Below, piece by piece: positions 1 to 12,030 of a stretch of DNA of 64,000 nucleotides. Numbering within the stretch: position 1 is the stretch's first letter; each line of letters begins with the position of its first letter. The notes below the pieces were generated by a model. It saw nothing but the letters and a program-made list of their open reading frames with translations. It was not told the origin of the DNA and did not search any database. This DNA is from Paralichthys olivaceus (lineage: Eukaryota > Chordata > Actinopteri > Pleuronectiformes > Paralichthyidae): NCBI RefSeq assembly GCF_024713975.1, contig NC_091105.1, positions 22,494,939-22,558,938 of the forward strand. The letters are read 5' to 3'. Both the position numbers and the translations under genes were made by a program.

Positions 1-281
1 TTGTAATCGGTGGAGTAAATTTTTGCAGATTAAACTTTTTACAATTTTCTTTTCGAAAATTCGAGTGTTTTGAAATAAACTATACGATAATGCGTATATT
101 TTTATTTTACAATATGACAATGCAGCTCCTAATAAAATATCCAGTGCACCATGCCACTTTAAACAATATTTAATAAAAAAAAACACATGATCTGGGCCAC
201 AAAGTTAAAAAAAATGAGCAGCACAAATATGGAAAAACTTGAACCAATTCTTGAAAATGTCAGTGTATTTTTTTAACCTAC

Positions 282-425
282 CTTCTTCTTGGGTCCAATT
301 TCCTTACGATCCGTCACGTACTTCCCCAGTTTGAAGATGCCCGGTACCGGTCCTATCCGGAGCCCGGCCGGGATGCTGCAGTCCGCAAACACACTGACGG
401 TGGTGGACGCCCGGGTGGCTTGCAT
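282..425 (-). CDS. prdm13: PRDM13, first coding exon (partial gene, continues off left edge)
   Basis: Read on the minus strand, this exon encodes 48 residues beginning MQATRAS and ending IGPKKK, followed by a GTAGGT donor. The core IPAGLRIGPVPGIFKLGKY is close to the start of vertebrate PRDM13, just before its PR/SET domain, and the 48-residue length equals the human N-terminus up to the same KKK. PRDM13 is a PR-domain zinc-finger transcriptional regulator of neural subtype choice (dorsal spinal cord interneurons, retinal amacrine cells). I chose the ATG at 423-425 because it has G at -3 and matches the family start; an in-frame upstream ATG at 447-449 has poorer context and would add 8 residues. 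The exon ends in phase 0. The PR domain remainder and zinc fingers lie outside the window. Positions 1-281 are intron 1 and show nothing recognisable. Confidence 0.9.
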
Positions 426-3400
426 GGCGTGGGGTGAGATCAGAACCATGAAGACTGATGGAGACCGAGTGTGAGAGGGAGAGCGCTGCAGGGAAGGAGA
501 GAGGGAGAGGAGGAGGAGAGAGAGACAGAGAGGAGGATGAGGACCGGTCGATATCCGTCCTCAAAGTGACGCGGTGGCGTTATGCTGCCCGGCTTTTCTA
601 GTGATGGTGCAAGCAAGGTACCCCCTCCAACACACACACCCCCAACACACGCACGCACACACACACACCATACGCCAACCTCTCCAACTCCAGGATGCAA
701 AGGGGGGTGGGGGGCCAGAGAGGTGATGCTGTGCTATGTTAGGTAGTTTGAGGGGGAGGTGGTCCAGAGTTTGACTGGATGGAGTGCGTGCGCATGTGTG
801 TGCGTGTGTGTGTGAGTGTGAGAGAGTTGGGCTCTCCCTGCAGCTGTGAGGAGAGGGGAAACGGGCCGGCCCGGTCACATGGAGACTTTCCCTCACCCCG
901 CCGCATAATGAATTGCTCCAAACCGGTCAAGAGACACAAAGGGCCAGGCGACCTTCCCATCCCCGAAATCCAATTTGTCAAGGGCAGAGAAAAGAGGGTG
1001 CACAATCAAAGGTCCAGAGCGACCATTAATCCTCAGCATGTGGCTTTGTCCTGCAGACAGTTCCGATATTTTCACTGACAAATCCACTGTATAATTTCTC
1101 CATAAATCCTCACCCCTTCCCATTCCCTCCTTTCAAGGCAGGTTTTTGGAAATGAGTGGCTACTTTAAATCTACTTGGCTGGCATTCTTTGGGGTTTTAT
1201 ATACTTCAAAGCGTCTTTATTCTCCCTCCTCTTTTTGTGTCCTTACGTTGACAAAAGGCGCAGGAAAGTTTAGAGGACTTGTTAACTCCTATTGACTCTC
1301 GGCGTGTGCCGGGTTGCGATCAGGCAGGTACTGAAAAGGCAGAACCACCAGTAGGAAGAAGAAGGAAGAGAAAAAAAAAACAACTAGAAATAACCAGCAC
1401 CATCTTCCCAACGCGCGCGCACACACACACACTTGTGGTTTTCGTGTCTCGTCCTCCTCATTCAACACATGTTCATTCTGTTGTTTCATTGAAGGAAAAG
1501 GGGAAAAAATAATCTAAAAAAATATAAATCCATTTTGATATTTTGTTTTATAAATAAGTAATTTTACCTTAAGGTGTGAGATCATTTTAGTAAAAAATTA
1601 AATTCATAACTGTGAGGTGTTCACACTAAAATTAATGACCAGGAAAATTCGCAACGCAAGAAAAACAGGACGCTTTCCCCCTCATCGCAATGAATATCAT
1701 ATATATTATTAAAATGAAAATGTTAAAATAATTGGTGATATTAGAAACATTCAATATTATACGCAACTATTTCACTATATAAAGTCGCCGTCAAAGCGTT
1801 ATTACATCACAGAGACATAAATACAGGAATACATATTGATTGACTGGCTTGATTGATTGATTTTGTAATAAAAACATGTACAATATATTGTGTCCTTCAC
1901 CAAAGATTTTTATAACAGAGATTTTTTTGTGTGTGTTTGTAGTTTTGGGAAGGTTTCTCTGAAGGATACTTGAATCATTCAGTCAACCTGAAAATGTCTG
2001 AAAATATGTAGATATGTTTTCAAAGTGCTTAGAATCAAGAACATAATATAAAAAAATACATAAGGACACTCAAATGCCACAACAGATATACATTTTCATA
2101 TCCAGACTATCAGGCCCTATTATGGCACATAATATAATAATGAAATCCTTCACGGACTGACTGACTTGCTGGTTGCACAGGATATTGAGGGAAGTGGAGC
2201 CTTCAGCCTTTTTATGTGCAGCAGGTTGTTGAAAGTTGCAGCGAGAGACAGAACAAGAACATGTGGGCGATCAGTTCAGACCACGTTAACCTCTGACCTG
2301 ACGTCCACGTGGAAATATGGAGAGGCTGTACCTGCACGCTGATTTATTTATCTATTTAAAGAATGCATCAAACAGGCAAAACAATAAATCACAATCTACA
2401 GCTGCGTTAACTTGGAGCGTCTGAACGGTTCAGGTGATACATGAATCTCTCTGCTCCCCACGCTCCTCCACACTCAGTCAAAGAGCCTGAGCGACACGCG
2501 AACAATCTCATCAATAGGCGCAAGGTTTGCACCCGGCTGTGCGGAGGGGTTATTTATTAACGCCTCGGCATTTGCGGCTGGTTCCCATCCACCCCTGCGC
2601 TGCTTTAAGAAACACTTCTCCACAGTGAAATTCATTATTCTCCGGAGAAGAAGGCGAAGACGTTTCCTTTCTGTTCGCGGAGGAGTCGCTGGGGGTGAGT
2701 CCCATCTCTCCACCTCCACCGCCTCCTCCCCGATCCACTGTGCGTAAAGTCAAAAGACGGTGTCAGAGTGAAAGCAGTGTTGGAAGCAAATGGGATGGAA
2801 AATTAAATGAAATTAAATGGCTTGACCGGCGGTATTGTCCCTCCTCCCTGCTAAAAAGAGAAAAGACATTAATTACATGGTCGGATCTTTACTCTGGGAC
2901 AATATTGCGGAGTCAATCAACACGAATTCTGCAAGTGCGCTTCTCTTAAATGAACTCGGCGTCTCTTAATGAACTTAAATAACGACCTGAGAAGAATCAC
3001 ATGTGGGGAGAGAAGGGAGACGTTTTTATGGGCGGCTCTGCCTGACTCTTGCCAGCCTTTTCTTTTCTTTCCTTTTCTTTTTTTAGGGGAGGGGGGATTT
3101 TAACTGTCTAAACGGTGGGGCTCTGATTTAACTGGTTGGCCATTAGTGAGCCATGAATATAGAGGAACAACCTGTCTGCAAAGCAACGCGGTAAATACAG
3201 AGAGCAATGCCCCACCAGGGATCACCATTCATGCGCCCTGACTATACCTCAGGGGTGCCAAGGGTTCACCACCACCTCTCCTGGACTGGTTTCAATGGCC
3301 CCTCCATTTAGGACCCCTCCGAGCTCCGAAGAAAACACATTTTTTATGTCGACCCATAAACTTTGTTTGGCTCTATTCAAGAGAAGCCGCGAAATCATTG

Positions 3401-4996
3401 TCCCACTTAGCAATGTGGCCTATTTCTCACACATTCCCACGTCTCAGAAATGACCGTGTGTTTGTCTGCATCCATCTATTTCTCCACATGTGTAAGCCCG
3501 CACCTTCCGCGCCTCTCACACTCGTTTGGTCACACTTTCCTTCAATTCATAAAGAAGGAGAAAAAAGAAAAAGCTAAATCCTTGTGGGGTTTTTTTCTGT
3601 GCAGCCTGAACTCTGTCCGGCCAAAGAACCTGACTTTATTATCATATCTTATCAGATATAAACAGAAGGAAATTAATATTCAGACTGATCCGCTCATATT
3701 CTTTTTCTTCATCCGCTCTTGTAACCCGGCCTGGTGAATATCTGAGGTGTCTTACACTCTCTGAGAAACCTGGGGAAAGACGCAGGCTGCTCCGAGGCCA
3801 GACCAGCTGCTTTTGTGCGGGTGGGACATTTGCGACGCGTTTGAATAGTAATGATGCTTGTATGGGACTCCCACCAGATGACATGATTGGGATTTTAACC
3901 CAGACTAATATTCAAAATCGCATTAGAGAGGAGCCGAATAAACGGCACCTGATTCAACGCTGTTCATGCGTGATTTCATTCAAAATGCCTCCCCTCTCTC
4001 CCTCTCTCCCTCTCTCCTCCCCTCCTCAGAAAGGGGCTGCACTATTTCGGTATTCAAAGTCTCTGAAGTTTTTCGCCCAGCTCTTTTTATTTTCTTTCTC
4101 CAGGCCACATTTCCCTGCCTTAAAGTCACTTTGTCTCGCATGAGCAGACGCAGATAAAGGCGCGCCGAGTTGCGTGAATTGATATGTTTCGGTGTACCTT
4201 ATAAATTCATACCTTTTCTCACTCGAGCGCCTCAGAAAGAAAGTGTCACTCAGGCCGATTCTCTCTGCTGCGCGGCGCATTTAGCAGCGGATCCATTTGA
4301 GGAGTTCATTCCTAGGCAAATGTATGCAGGCAGGGCCGCGGATGAATGGAGCAGCGTGTCAGCCGACCCTAATTGGGATTTAGCCACCCCAAAGCATGTG
4401 CACAAAGTGACAGAGGCGCAGAGTTTCAAAGAGAGTCCCAACTTTTGCCCTTCTTGGTGAATATGGGCAGCTCTTTCCCTCGGCTCCGAGTAAAACACCA
4501 TTTTTCTTGCAGGATGAAGGTTAGTGACCCACTTGGCTGCGCGGTGTGTTCCTGCAAACTGAGTGTGAGGAAAACAAGTACGGTGGCAAAGAGCATGTTT
4601 GAAGACATGAAGGACTAACCTTGACTGGCCTGTATGTTTGAATAAGGTCAAACATCTAAACTGAAGTCGTGGTTATTTTCTTTTTTATTACTTTTCTTGT
4701 GGATTTTCTTTTAAATAGTAAAGAACGACCATTTTTTCTCACAGCAAATAATAATGTCAATAATTATACTGCTACTAATTTAATATAATATTTTGCTTAT
4801 GATTCAAAATTAAAAAATGCATAACATTTGATGTATTGAAAATGTAATTTTGATGGTAAAATTTTGCCAAATCACTGCTTGTGTCTTATTCATGTATTTA
4901 TTTTAATGAGAACGCTATACACTCATCCTTTCCTCCGGTGCATCCGTTTTTTTTAACTCTGAGCATGAAGCACCATGGAGAGCTCCATGTCGTATG

Positions 4997-5040
<44 letters not shown>

Positions 5041-6560
5041 GACACACACACACACACACACACACCAACATGCCGACACACTCCCTCTCTGGGTAATTCT
5101 ATTAAAAATCTATTCAGTTCCTTCACGTAGACCCAGTGTGCATTTATTTCCCTGAACTGAATCTTATACCTATACACAGGCTGATTCAGGATATATGTAG
5201 CTGTACGCTTGTTTCGGGTTGGACGCACATTATTAATTTGCTGTAACAAAATGTGATCTAATGATACGAGCGTCTCGCGGCTCCTCATTATTTCTCCGAT
5301 TGACAGTCTCGGGTTCAGACTAATTGTCTCCCGCGTGTTCGGGTGGGATGAGCTTGTGGAAGTGATGTCCGGGAGAAATATTGATTATTTTATTACACTG
5401 TTATAAAAATTATTCACAATGTGGTGATGTGGCTATAAGATGCTGGTGGCTCCATGGAACGAGGTGAGCTTAATTATAACTCGTTTTATAGTTTTATCAT
5501 TTACTTATTTAACAATGTGGAATTACACGTTTAGATGAATTAAAAACAACAAATATTCTTTATAGTTAGGATTTTAATGGCAAATGAAAACAGTTATTCA
5601 GTTTGCATTTCTTTTTGCTGGGAAATACAATACATTTTGATGCACATATTGTACATATAGATTGATGCTATTTATCAATCTCAAACTGGGATGGGCTGTT
5701 ACAGCAGTAAGGTATCCCGCACACAGCACACTATACAAAATATAAAAATAGAAGAATACTTAAACTATGCATTTTTATATGAAATGTTCTAATTGTTAAA
5801 TAAACATGTTCAGTTGTTTGTGAATAAAATGAACACCAAAATTGCTCCAGTGAACAAGAAACAATAATGTGTTTTTATTATCACTTTTCCATGTTCATTT
5901 CCATCTTCATTAAAAGAACAGCCCTTTAAGGTTCCACTATATTTAATGAAGAGGCCTTTCAATAAGGTCATTAAAAATTTATGTTTTTTGATTTTAAGTT
6001 TAGTCAGTTGTGTTCTATTGTAATTATAATGCTATTTCTGCCAGAATAAAACGGGTCATCTTCCTCTTCTCATATCTTTGTTGTGTTTTTGTTGGATTGG
6101 TGTGTTGCATGTTTCTGCTCTTAGCCCTTGAGCAGGACACTGAGAGTGTTTGGCATCTGCTGGCCAGATGCAGTCGCTCCCAATCAGCAGCGGGAGTAAA
6201 AGGTGTGGATGTGGATGGAATGAGGACAGAAAACGGCTGTGCTCCGTCAGTCCGCTGCAGAGCAGAATTTGACTGATGGATTCCTCAGGCCTCCAGAAAG
6301 TGTCAGGGCAACCGCCTTGACCCTCAGGTGACTCTGTCTCTCTCTCTATGTTTTGATTTCCTTATTTCTTTTTTCCACTCTTCTTCCATCCAAGCCAAAG
6401 CTATGAACAACAACATGATGTCTCTCTGCTGAGCAAACCTATACTTTTACATTTCATGTAACTACAGTGTTGGATAAAATGTAGTGACCTTATAGGCACC
6501 TCAGAGAAAAACCTAAAAGAGACATCAAATAAAAGAAAGACAAGGTAATTGAATGCTGAT
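426..6560. other. Gene-free PRDM13 5' flank with UTR, purine-rich tract and candidate regulatory blocks
   Basis: No convincing coding sequence. 471-535 is a GA-rich run and 641-668 a short CA run, both probably in the PRDM13 5' UTR or promoter. Balanced-composition, non-repetitive blocks at about 890-1130, 2470-2960, 3180-3330, 3840-3960, 4240-4620 and 5290-5460 carry homeodomain-type motifs, for example TAATCC at 1027-1032 and an ATTGATTATTTTATTA stretch near 5380. They look like candidate developmental enhancers. In human, variants upstream of PRDM13 cause a macular dystrophy, so regulatory content here is expected. The ORFs in this stretch (for example 4250-4651 minus and 2695-2949 plus) show no family resemblance. 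4650-5000 and 5480-6560 are AT-rich with no clear features. Confidence 0.5.
5000..5065. repeat. (CA)n microsatellite
   Basis: Dinucleotide CA array with one CCGA interruption near 5039-5042. Likely length-polymorphic. Confidence 0.97.
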
Positions 6561-6563
6561 AGC

Positions 6564-6569
6564 TTTATT
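6564..6569 (-). terminator. Candidate poly(A) signal of the intermediate filament gene
   Basis: AATAAA on the minus strand (TTTATT on plus), about 240 bases after the TGA at 6811-6813. It is the first canonical signal downstream of the stop that I noticed. The true cleavage site is not determinable here. Confidence 0.5.
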
Positions 6570-6810
6570 TGCAGTGGGAAGAAAACAGAGGGAGTGTGAG
6601 GCACACAAAAGTTTAGAGAGCATGTTGAGTGTTCTTAGGCATATTCAAACTCGGGGAAGGTTTAACTTTGAAGCAAAGGGTCAGTCATGGTCTTCTTGTC
6701 CAGGGCAAAGGTCGCAGGTCAGTGCCCAGACATGGCGTTTGGTCAGTGCAAAGCTCAGAGGGGCGTGGAGGTTTAAGGGTGAGAGGAGGTCACTGGGGAG
6801 TTTGGGTTGC

Positions 6811-9292
6811 TCACTCTTCGTCAGATTCATCGGCCACACCGCTGATGGTGTAGGTCTGTTCCTGGCGGTCTGTCTCAATTACGTCACCCTCTTTTTTCAC
6901 TGTTCTGTTTGGGAGGAAAGAACAAAGAGAGGGTTGGACATCTAGGCAGGTGGACACTGGTCCTAACTCTGTCATGAAGGAGGTTAAGATTCTTGAAGTT
7001 GCTGCTTCTTAATCTGGGTTTAAATGCTACGATATACAAAGGCCCTGTTTAGGAGAACACAAATGACACCTGGTACCTTTACCTAATGAGCACTGTCCTT
7101 CTCTCCGTCAGCTCCACAGCCTGATCTGCATAGGCTTCACTGTTGCGGTCATATGCATCTGATCCATATCCCATCCCGGGTCCGCTGGTTTCACCCCCCC
7201 CTCCTCCACTCCTCCCACCAATGCCTGACAATGCAACATCCCCACCAACACTCTCAGTTCCTCCACTGCCTCCTGTTCCACTGCCCCTGTCTTTGCCTCC
7301 ATTGCCTCCAATTCCTCCACCAGTTCCATCCCCTCTCCCTTCGCTTCCACTGAACCCCACGCCACCAGAACCTGCAGAGCCGCTACCTGGACCCATTCCA
7401 ACACCGCCCACGCTGCTGTCCCCCATGCTCCCTGCGCTGAAGTTTCCTCCTAACCCAGTTCCCACTCCTCCAGCACCCAAACCTGCACCTCTAGGTCCAG
7501 TACCGTGCCCTGCAACACTAGAGCCACCACGGGCACCCAGTCCACCAGTACCCACACCGCCAGCACCAGCACCTGTACCTCCACCAGCAGCCCCAGCTCC
7601 CAATCCATGACCACCAATCTTGTTTGCCCCATCCGCCCTACCTCCAGTGCTCATTCTTCCACCTATACTTCCAGCAGTACTGCCTGAAATTGCACCCATG
7701 CCCCCTCCCATTCCTCCTACACTCCCCATGCCTCCTGCACTCGCACCAGCACCTCCTATCAGTCCACCACTTATTCCACCTGCTCCACCCATGCTCCCTC
7801 CACCAAAGCTCACCCCAGCACCAATAGCGTTCGTGGAACAGGCGGTCAGAGACAGCGTCTGCATCATACCAGCCAGCCTCAGGTCCTCTCCCTCAATCAA
7901 TTTTCTGCAAGGAAAATACAAACGATGACAAAATTCAGACTAAGATGTATTCAAATATGTAGTAATAAGTCCGTTTTCAGGTTGCTATTCCTTTACCTGT
8001 AAGTTGTTATCTCAATCTCCAGAGACATCTTGATGTTCAGGAGGTCTTGGTATTCACGCAGGTGCAGCGCAATTTTCTCTTTTGTGGATTTCAGCTCCAG
8101 CTGCAGGGACTCAATCCGAGCCTATTAACAAAGCCATGTAATTACCTGAACCATCGTTGTGGCTTTGTGTCTGCATGCATGAAAGTGAAGCTGTGTGTTC
8201 ATGACTGACTCAGGTGTGACCAGGTGAGCACCCTGCATCTGCGTCTACACTTACGTGCATGTCTTCTTGTTCCTTCCTGTATTTTTCTTGCAACTCTAGG
8301 ATCTGAGCCTCAAGAGCTTCATTCTTGGTCCTCAGGTCATCCAAGTCACGTTCTTTGTTTTGGATCTGGAGATAGTTTAGCATTTTTTTGTTTATTAATA
8401 GCCATTCATTATTGATTCTCATTCAAAATGCATGTATAGGTTTTCACTTTTGACACCCACTTCCTTTTTGGCACCAGCCATTTCTTCTCTAAAGCTTCGA
8501 ACCCTATCCACATGTCCCGTTGTCTTCTTTGTAAGATCTTCAAATTTGTTTTTATACCATGAATCCATTTCCTAGAAATGAAAGGGGAAACAATTCCATA
8601 GATTAACATAGAATAGAAGATTTCACTGAATACTCCACTGCTAAAGTGTAATTATTTTACCTGGAGATTTTTGGCTGCAATGTCATCATACTGGGTTTGG
8701 ATTTGTTTCAGAGCAGCTGCCAGGTCAGGCATTGTGAATGCACTCTCAGCTGCAGCATGAGCTGAATAGATCTGTTTCATGAGCTCATCGATTTCCTGAA
8801 AAAAAAAAAAAAAATTTACCATCAAAATGAAAGGTAAACTAAATATGTACATCTTACGTAAAGATGTTATGCACCTGTTGATGAACACGTTTTAGGAATT
8901 CAATTTCAACTTCCAGTTGCTCCAGCTTCTTCTCCAAGGCAATGCGTGAGGAGGTGGCTTTGTCCACATCCTGAAGAACGCACACCATTATCATTACAAC
9001 TTTAAATGAATATGGTAAAGACTAATTATAATTTCCTAATTAGATGCAACTTACTGGACGGAAGGTTTCAATGTCTATCTCAGCTTTCTTCCTCAGCTCC
9101 ACTGCCTCCTCGTATTTGATTTTGATTGCCTCTAGCTGAGCAGCTGTGAACTCCTTCGAAGCCAAGGAAACATCCTGAAAACCAAAAAGCCATAAGTAAT
9201 TTGCTCGGCCATGAGATTTGAAGGTGTGTGCATGGCTGTGTGAAAAATGCAGATCAGCCTTTTTTGCATGTCCTGTCTTTAAACCTGACCGT

Positions 9293-9345
<53 letters not shown>

Positions 9346-10470
9346 ACAGACAGATGTACTCCATGACACCGTAACATGCTGAGGCACTTCTCTATTTGCC
9401 TGCCAGAAATATGCCTGTTACCAGGTAAGGAACCTTGAAAACACCAAGTTGACGTCTTGTATCATTGCTTGGATGGGTCTAACGCAGATTAGTGAGGTGT
9501 AAAGCTCGCCAGAAGCAAAGAATTCAGTCTTTCTGCTTTTGAGCATCATACAACAAAGAGAGAAAGAAAAGAAACAATGTGCAGCTTGGATAATCCTGTC
9601 TCACCCGCTGAATCCTCATCTGCTCAGCAATCTTTTTCAGCTCCTTCAGCTGTTCCTCATACAGGAGGCGCAGACCTGTTGGCCTCTCAAAGCGGTTCTG
9701 GTAGGCCTCGATCTCGGCCTCCAGTAGTTGGTTCTGCTGCTCCAGTGATCGAACCTAAAAGTGCAGGAAAACCTCAGCTGAGGTATTTTAATTGGCCCAA
9801 ACTAGACACTGTAATATGTATTCCTGTCTATGTGCTCACAGAGGTGAGAATAATGCCCTGATTGGAAAAATAGTGTGTGTAGCATGAATGCTTTTACCTT
9901 GTCAATGTATATAGCCAGTCGATCATTGAGGACTACCATCTCCTGTCTCTCACTTTTGCGTGTGCTGAGGAATTCCTGGTTTTCAGCTGCAGCCACATCC
10001 AGGTCCATGGCAGGCTCTCCGTTAGGCCCAACACACACCATGGCCCCTGCACTCACACTGACAACACACACCAATACACATGTAATGCAAAGCCACAGAA
10101 CTCTAGTCTAAAGGAGGGGAAATGGCTTGAGGAAGTGGAACTTTCACAAACACTCTCTTTTTGCAACAAGCTCACCTTAGAAAATAATAAGTGTACAGCC
10201 TGCTCACAAACCTTAGTCCATAGGGGACTGCTCTGACCCAGCTTACCCTGCTCCAACTATGCGAGACCTGCGTGCAGCCGAGACGCTCCTTCTTCCCACT
10301 GACTCCACACGCATGCTGCCAGCCCCGGCTCTGCAGGAGTAGCCGGCGGAGGCATGACGGGCCTCTTTCCTCGTGGGGGATGGGCTCGACACCCTGACCT
10401 GATGGGAAAAGCTGCTGATGTCCTCAAAGTGACGGCGGTAGGATGAGATTCTCTCTGGGCTGCGGCTCAT
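6811..10470 (-). CDS. Intermediate filament protein, type III-like head with long Gly-rich tail (thread-keratin-gamma-like candidate)
   Basis: Coding exons in transcript order: 10470-10247, 10057-9898, 9754-9605, 9174-9055, 8970-8875, 8795-8661, 8571-8461, 8365-8255, 8121-7997, 7904-7083, 6904-6811; 2148 nt, 715 aa. The head has [10 protein letters not shown], like the SSYRR motif of vimentin, desmin and plasticin. The rod spans about residues 109-418: it opens with [16 protein letters not shown], contains the 32-codon exon beginning [15 protein letters not shown] and [10 protein letters not shown], and closes with the helix-termination motif [12 protein letters not shown]. Rod length (~310 aa) is that of a vertebrate cytoplasmic filament protein, without the lamin insertion. 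The tail (419-715) is mostly Gly/Ser/Ala loops from one 822-nt exon, then [16 protein letters not shown] and an acidic ADESDEE end. Cytoskeletal role expected. Teleost homologues of hagfish thread keratin gamma fit this mix, but that assignment is inference; a type II keratin-like or orphan type III gene is possible. The donor after 8461 (GTGGGT) is slightly weak. Confidence 0.88.
9295..9343. repeat. (GT)n microsatellite in intermediate filament intron
   Basis: Pure GT array in the intron between the exons at 9605-9754 and 9055-9174. Confidence 0.97.
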
Positions 10471-10580
10471 GATTGCGGCAGTGTTTCCTGTGTTTCCTCT
10501 GAAAGAAATAGCAGGTTTACTGCTCTCAACTGCTGCTCCAGCTTCCTGGTGTGCACTCTGATCGTCAGCCCGTTGTGAGG

Positions 10581-10589
10581 TTTTTATAT
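10581..10589 (-). promoter_or_regulatory. TATA box of the intermediate filament gene
   Basis: ATATAAAAA on the minus strand about 112 bases upstream of the ATG at 10468-10470. This predicts a transcription start near 10555 and an ~85-nt 5' UTR. Strong TATA promoters are common for abundant filament genes. No initiator was verified. Confidence 0.6.
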
Positions 10590-11778
10590 CTCCTCAGCCC
10601 CCTTCTCTGTCTGAGACAGCCCATTGCATGAGCCAACACCTGTGGAATCTCGAACCTCTGCACCAATGCAAGCTTGACCTGCAGCTCAGATATCTGTCAG
10701 CAGCTTGTGAGGAGCAGATCTGGGCTGTGACAGTAGCTGATGGCATCAGTGGAGGGTCCACCTATTAGTCCTTCCGCAATATACAGACAATATATCAGTC
10801 TAACTCACAGCCAGTAAAGGTTTTGCCAGGATTATGGTACATGCACCACCTCAGTGTCCACCCCAGCACTGGGCGGCAGGCAGGCAGGGTCTGTTCAGTC
10901 ATGGCAGCCAGTAGGTGCAGCACTGACGTGATCTGCTCTGATGGGATGAGGGACTTTAATTGAACGCTGAGCAGAGGCTGGAGGGTGACCTGATGAGGCT
11001 ACGGCTGCTGCAGAGGAACAAAGGGCCCTGGCGAGATTTGACATAAATTAGTACTTATTAGTCTGGTCTGTTTTCGACATATTAAAACTGCAGCATGCAG
11101 GAAAAAGAAATTGGAATCAAGCGCTTCTGAGGGGAAAATATAGAGGCAGGAAAAAAAGGAGGAGGGGCGGCTGTAGTCTGGAGTTTACGGTTGACATGGC
11201 ACAGTGATATGAGGGGAGAAAACAGTGGTCTTCATTGACACCTTCACTTGGTCGAGGGTCAGTAAACACTGTCACTGTCCTTAAAGTTTACTGTAAACAT
11301 TAACCTTCCTAGAAAACCTAACTTTCAAGCTTCTTACACAGAGAAAAAAGAACAGAATGACCAAAATAAAGAATTCATAAAACCATCTTTAAGCCAGATG
11401 ATAAATCATCAAATTCAACTTCTAAAAGGATTTTTCAAATGCATTGATCTTGTGAGCTCTGACTCGATGGATTATGTGAACATCTGTTCTTTTCCACTGA
11501 CCTCAGATCTGGCAGCAGTGTGGGACGTTTTGGGAAAGTGGAGGAACATTTCATTCATGAACAATCTGACTCCTCTAAATCTTTTCATGTTGCAATCAAC
11601 TAACATCACTCATCACTTGAGCATTTCACAATATTTATTATGTCTCACCTCAAATGTCAGCCTGACTTCCATATTTCGTTTTTACTTAACCTCTGTATAT
11701 ACAGAAAGCTAACAAAGAAATTCCAAAATCTTTTTAATACATACATGTTCTTCTGAGAGATAGTGCTTGAAGTGTCAA

Positions 11779-12030
11779 TGTAATTTACATAGCACTTTTC
11801 CAGTTGTATCGTTGACTGAAGGCACTTTCAAGTCGCATGTTTACAGTGCTTCTACATAGATCACTTTTTCTATCACACACCATTCATACACTGTCGGAAC
11901 AGCCATCGGGGGCAATTTGGGGTTCAGTATATTGCCCAAGGACACTTCGGGATGCAGGCTGGATGAGCTGGGGATCAAACCACCAACCTTTTGCATGGAC
12001 AACCCTCTTTACCTCCTGAGTCTCAGCCAT
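11779..12030 (+). repeat. Dispersed teleost repeat, family D
   Basis: Contains the fish-typical series 'catagcactttt', 'cattcatacactgt', 'attgcccaaggacacttcgg' and 'tggggatcaaaccaccaacc'. Related copies in this window are at 30706-30897 (plus) and 37172-37370 (minus). Family class (SINE or LINE tail) is not determined. Confidence 0.7.

Noticed and set aside
3804..3827. Possible PTF1A-RBPJ composite site (CAGCTG then GTGGGAC)
   Set aside because: Spacing of 11 bases and the RBPJ-half mismatch make this weak; not distinguishable from chance.
4250..4651. 133-codon minus-strand ORF upstream of PRDM13
   Set aside because: No recognisable domain, no coding partner exons, and it overlaps other ORFs in a block that looks regulatory.
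7143..7610. 155-codon proline-rich ORF on plus strand
   Set aside because: It is the antisense shadow of the Gly-rich filament tail exon; GGN codons read as CCN on the other strand.
7620..7928. 102-codon Pro/Ala/Ile-rich ORF on plus strand
   Set aside because: Also antisense to the filament tail exon and runs across its splice acceptor.
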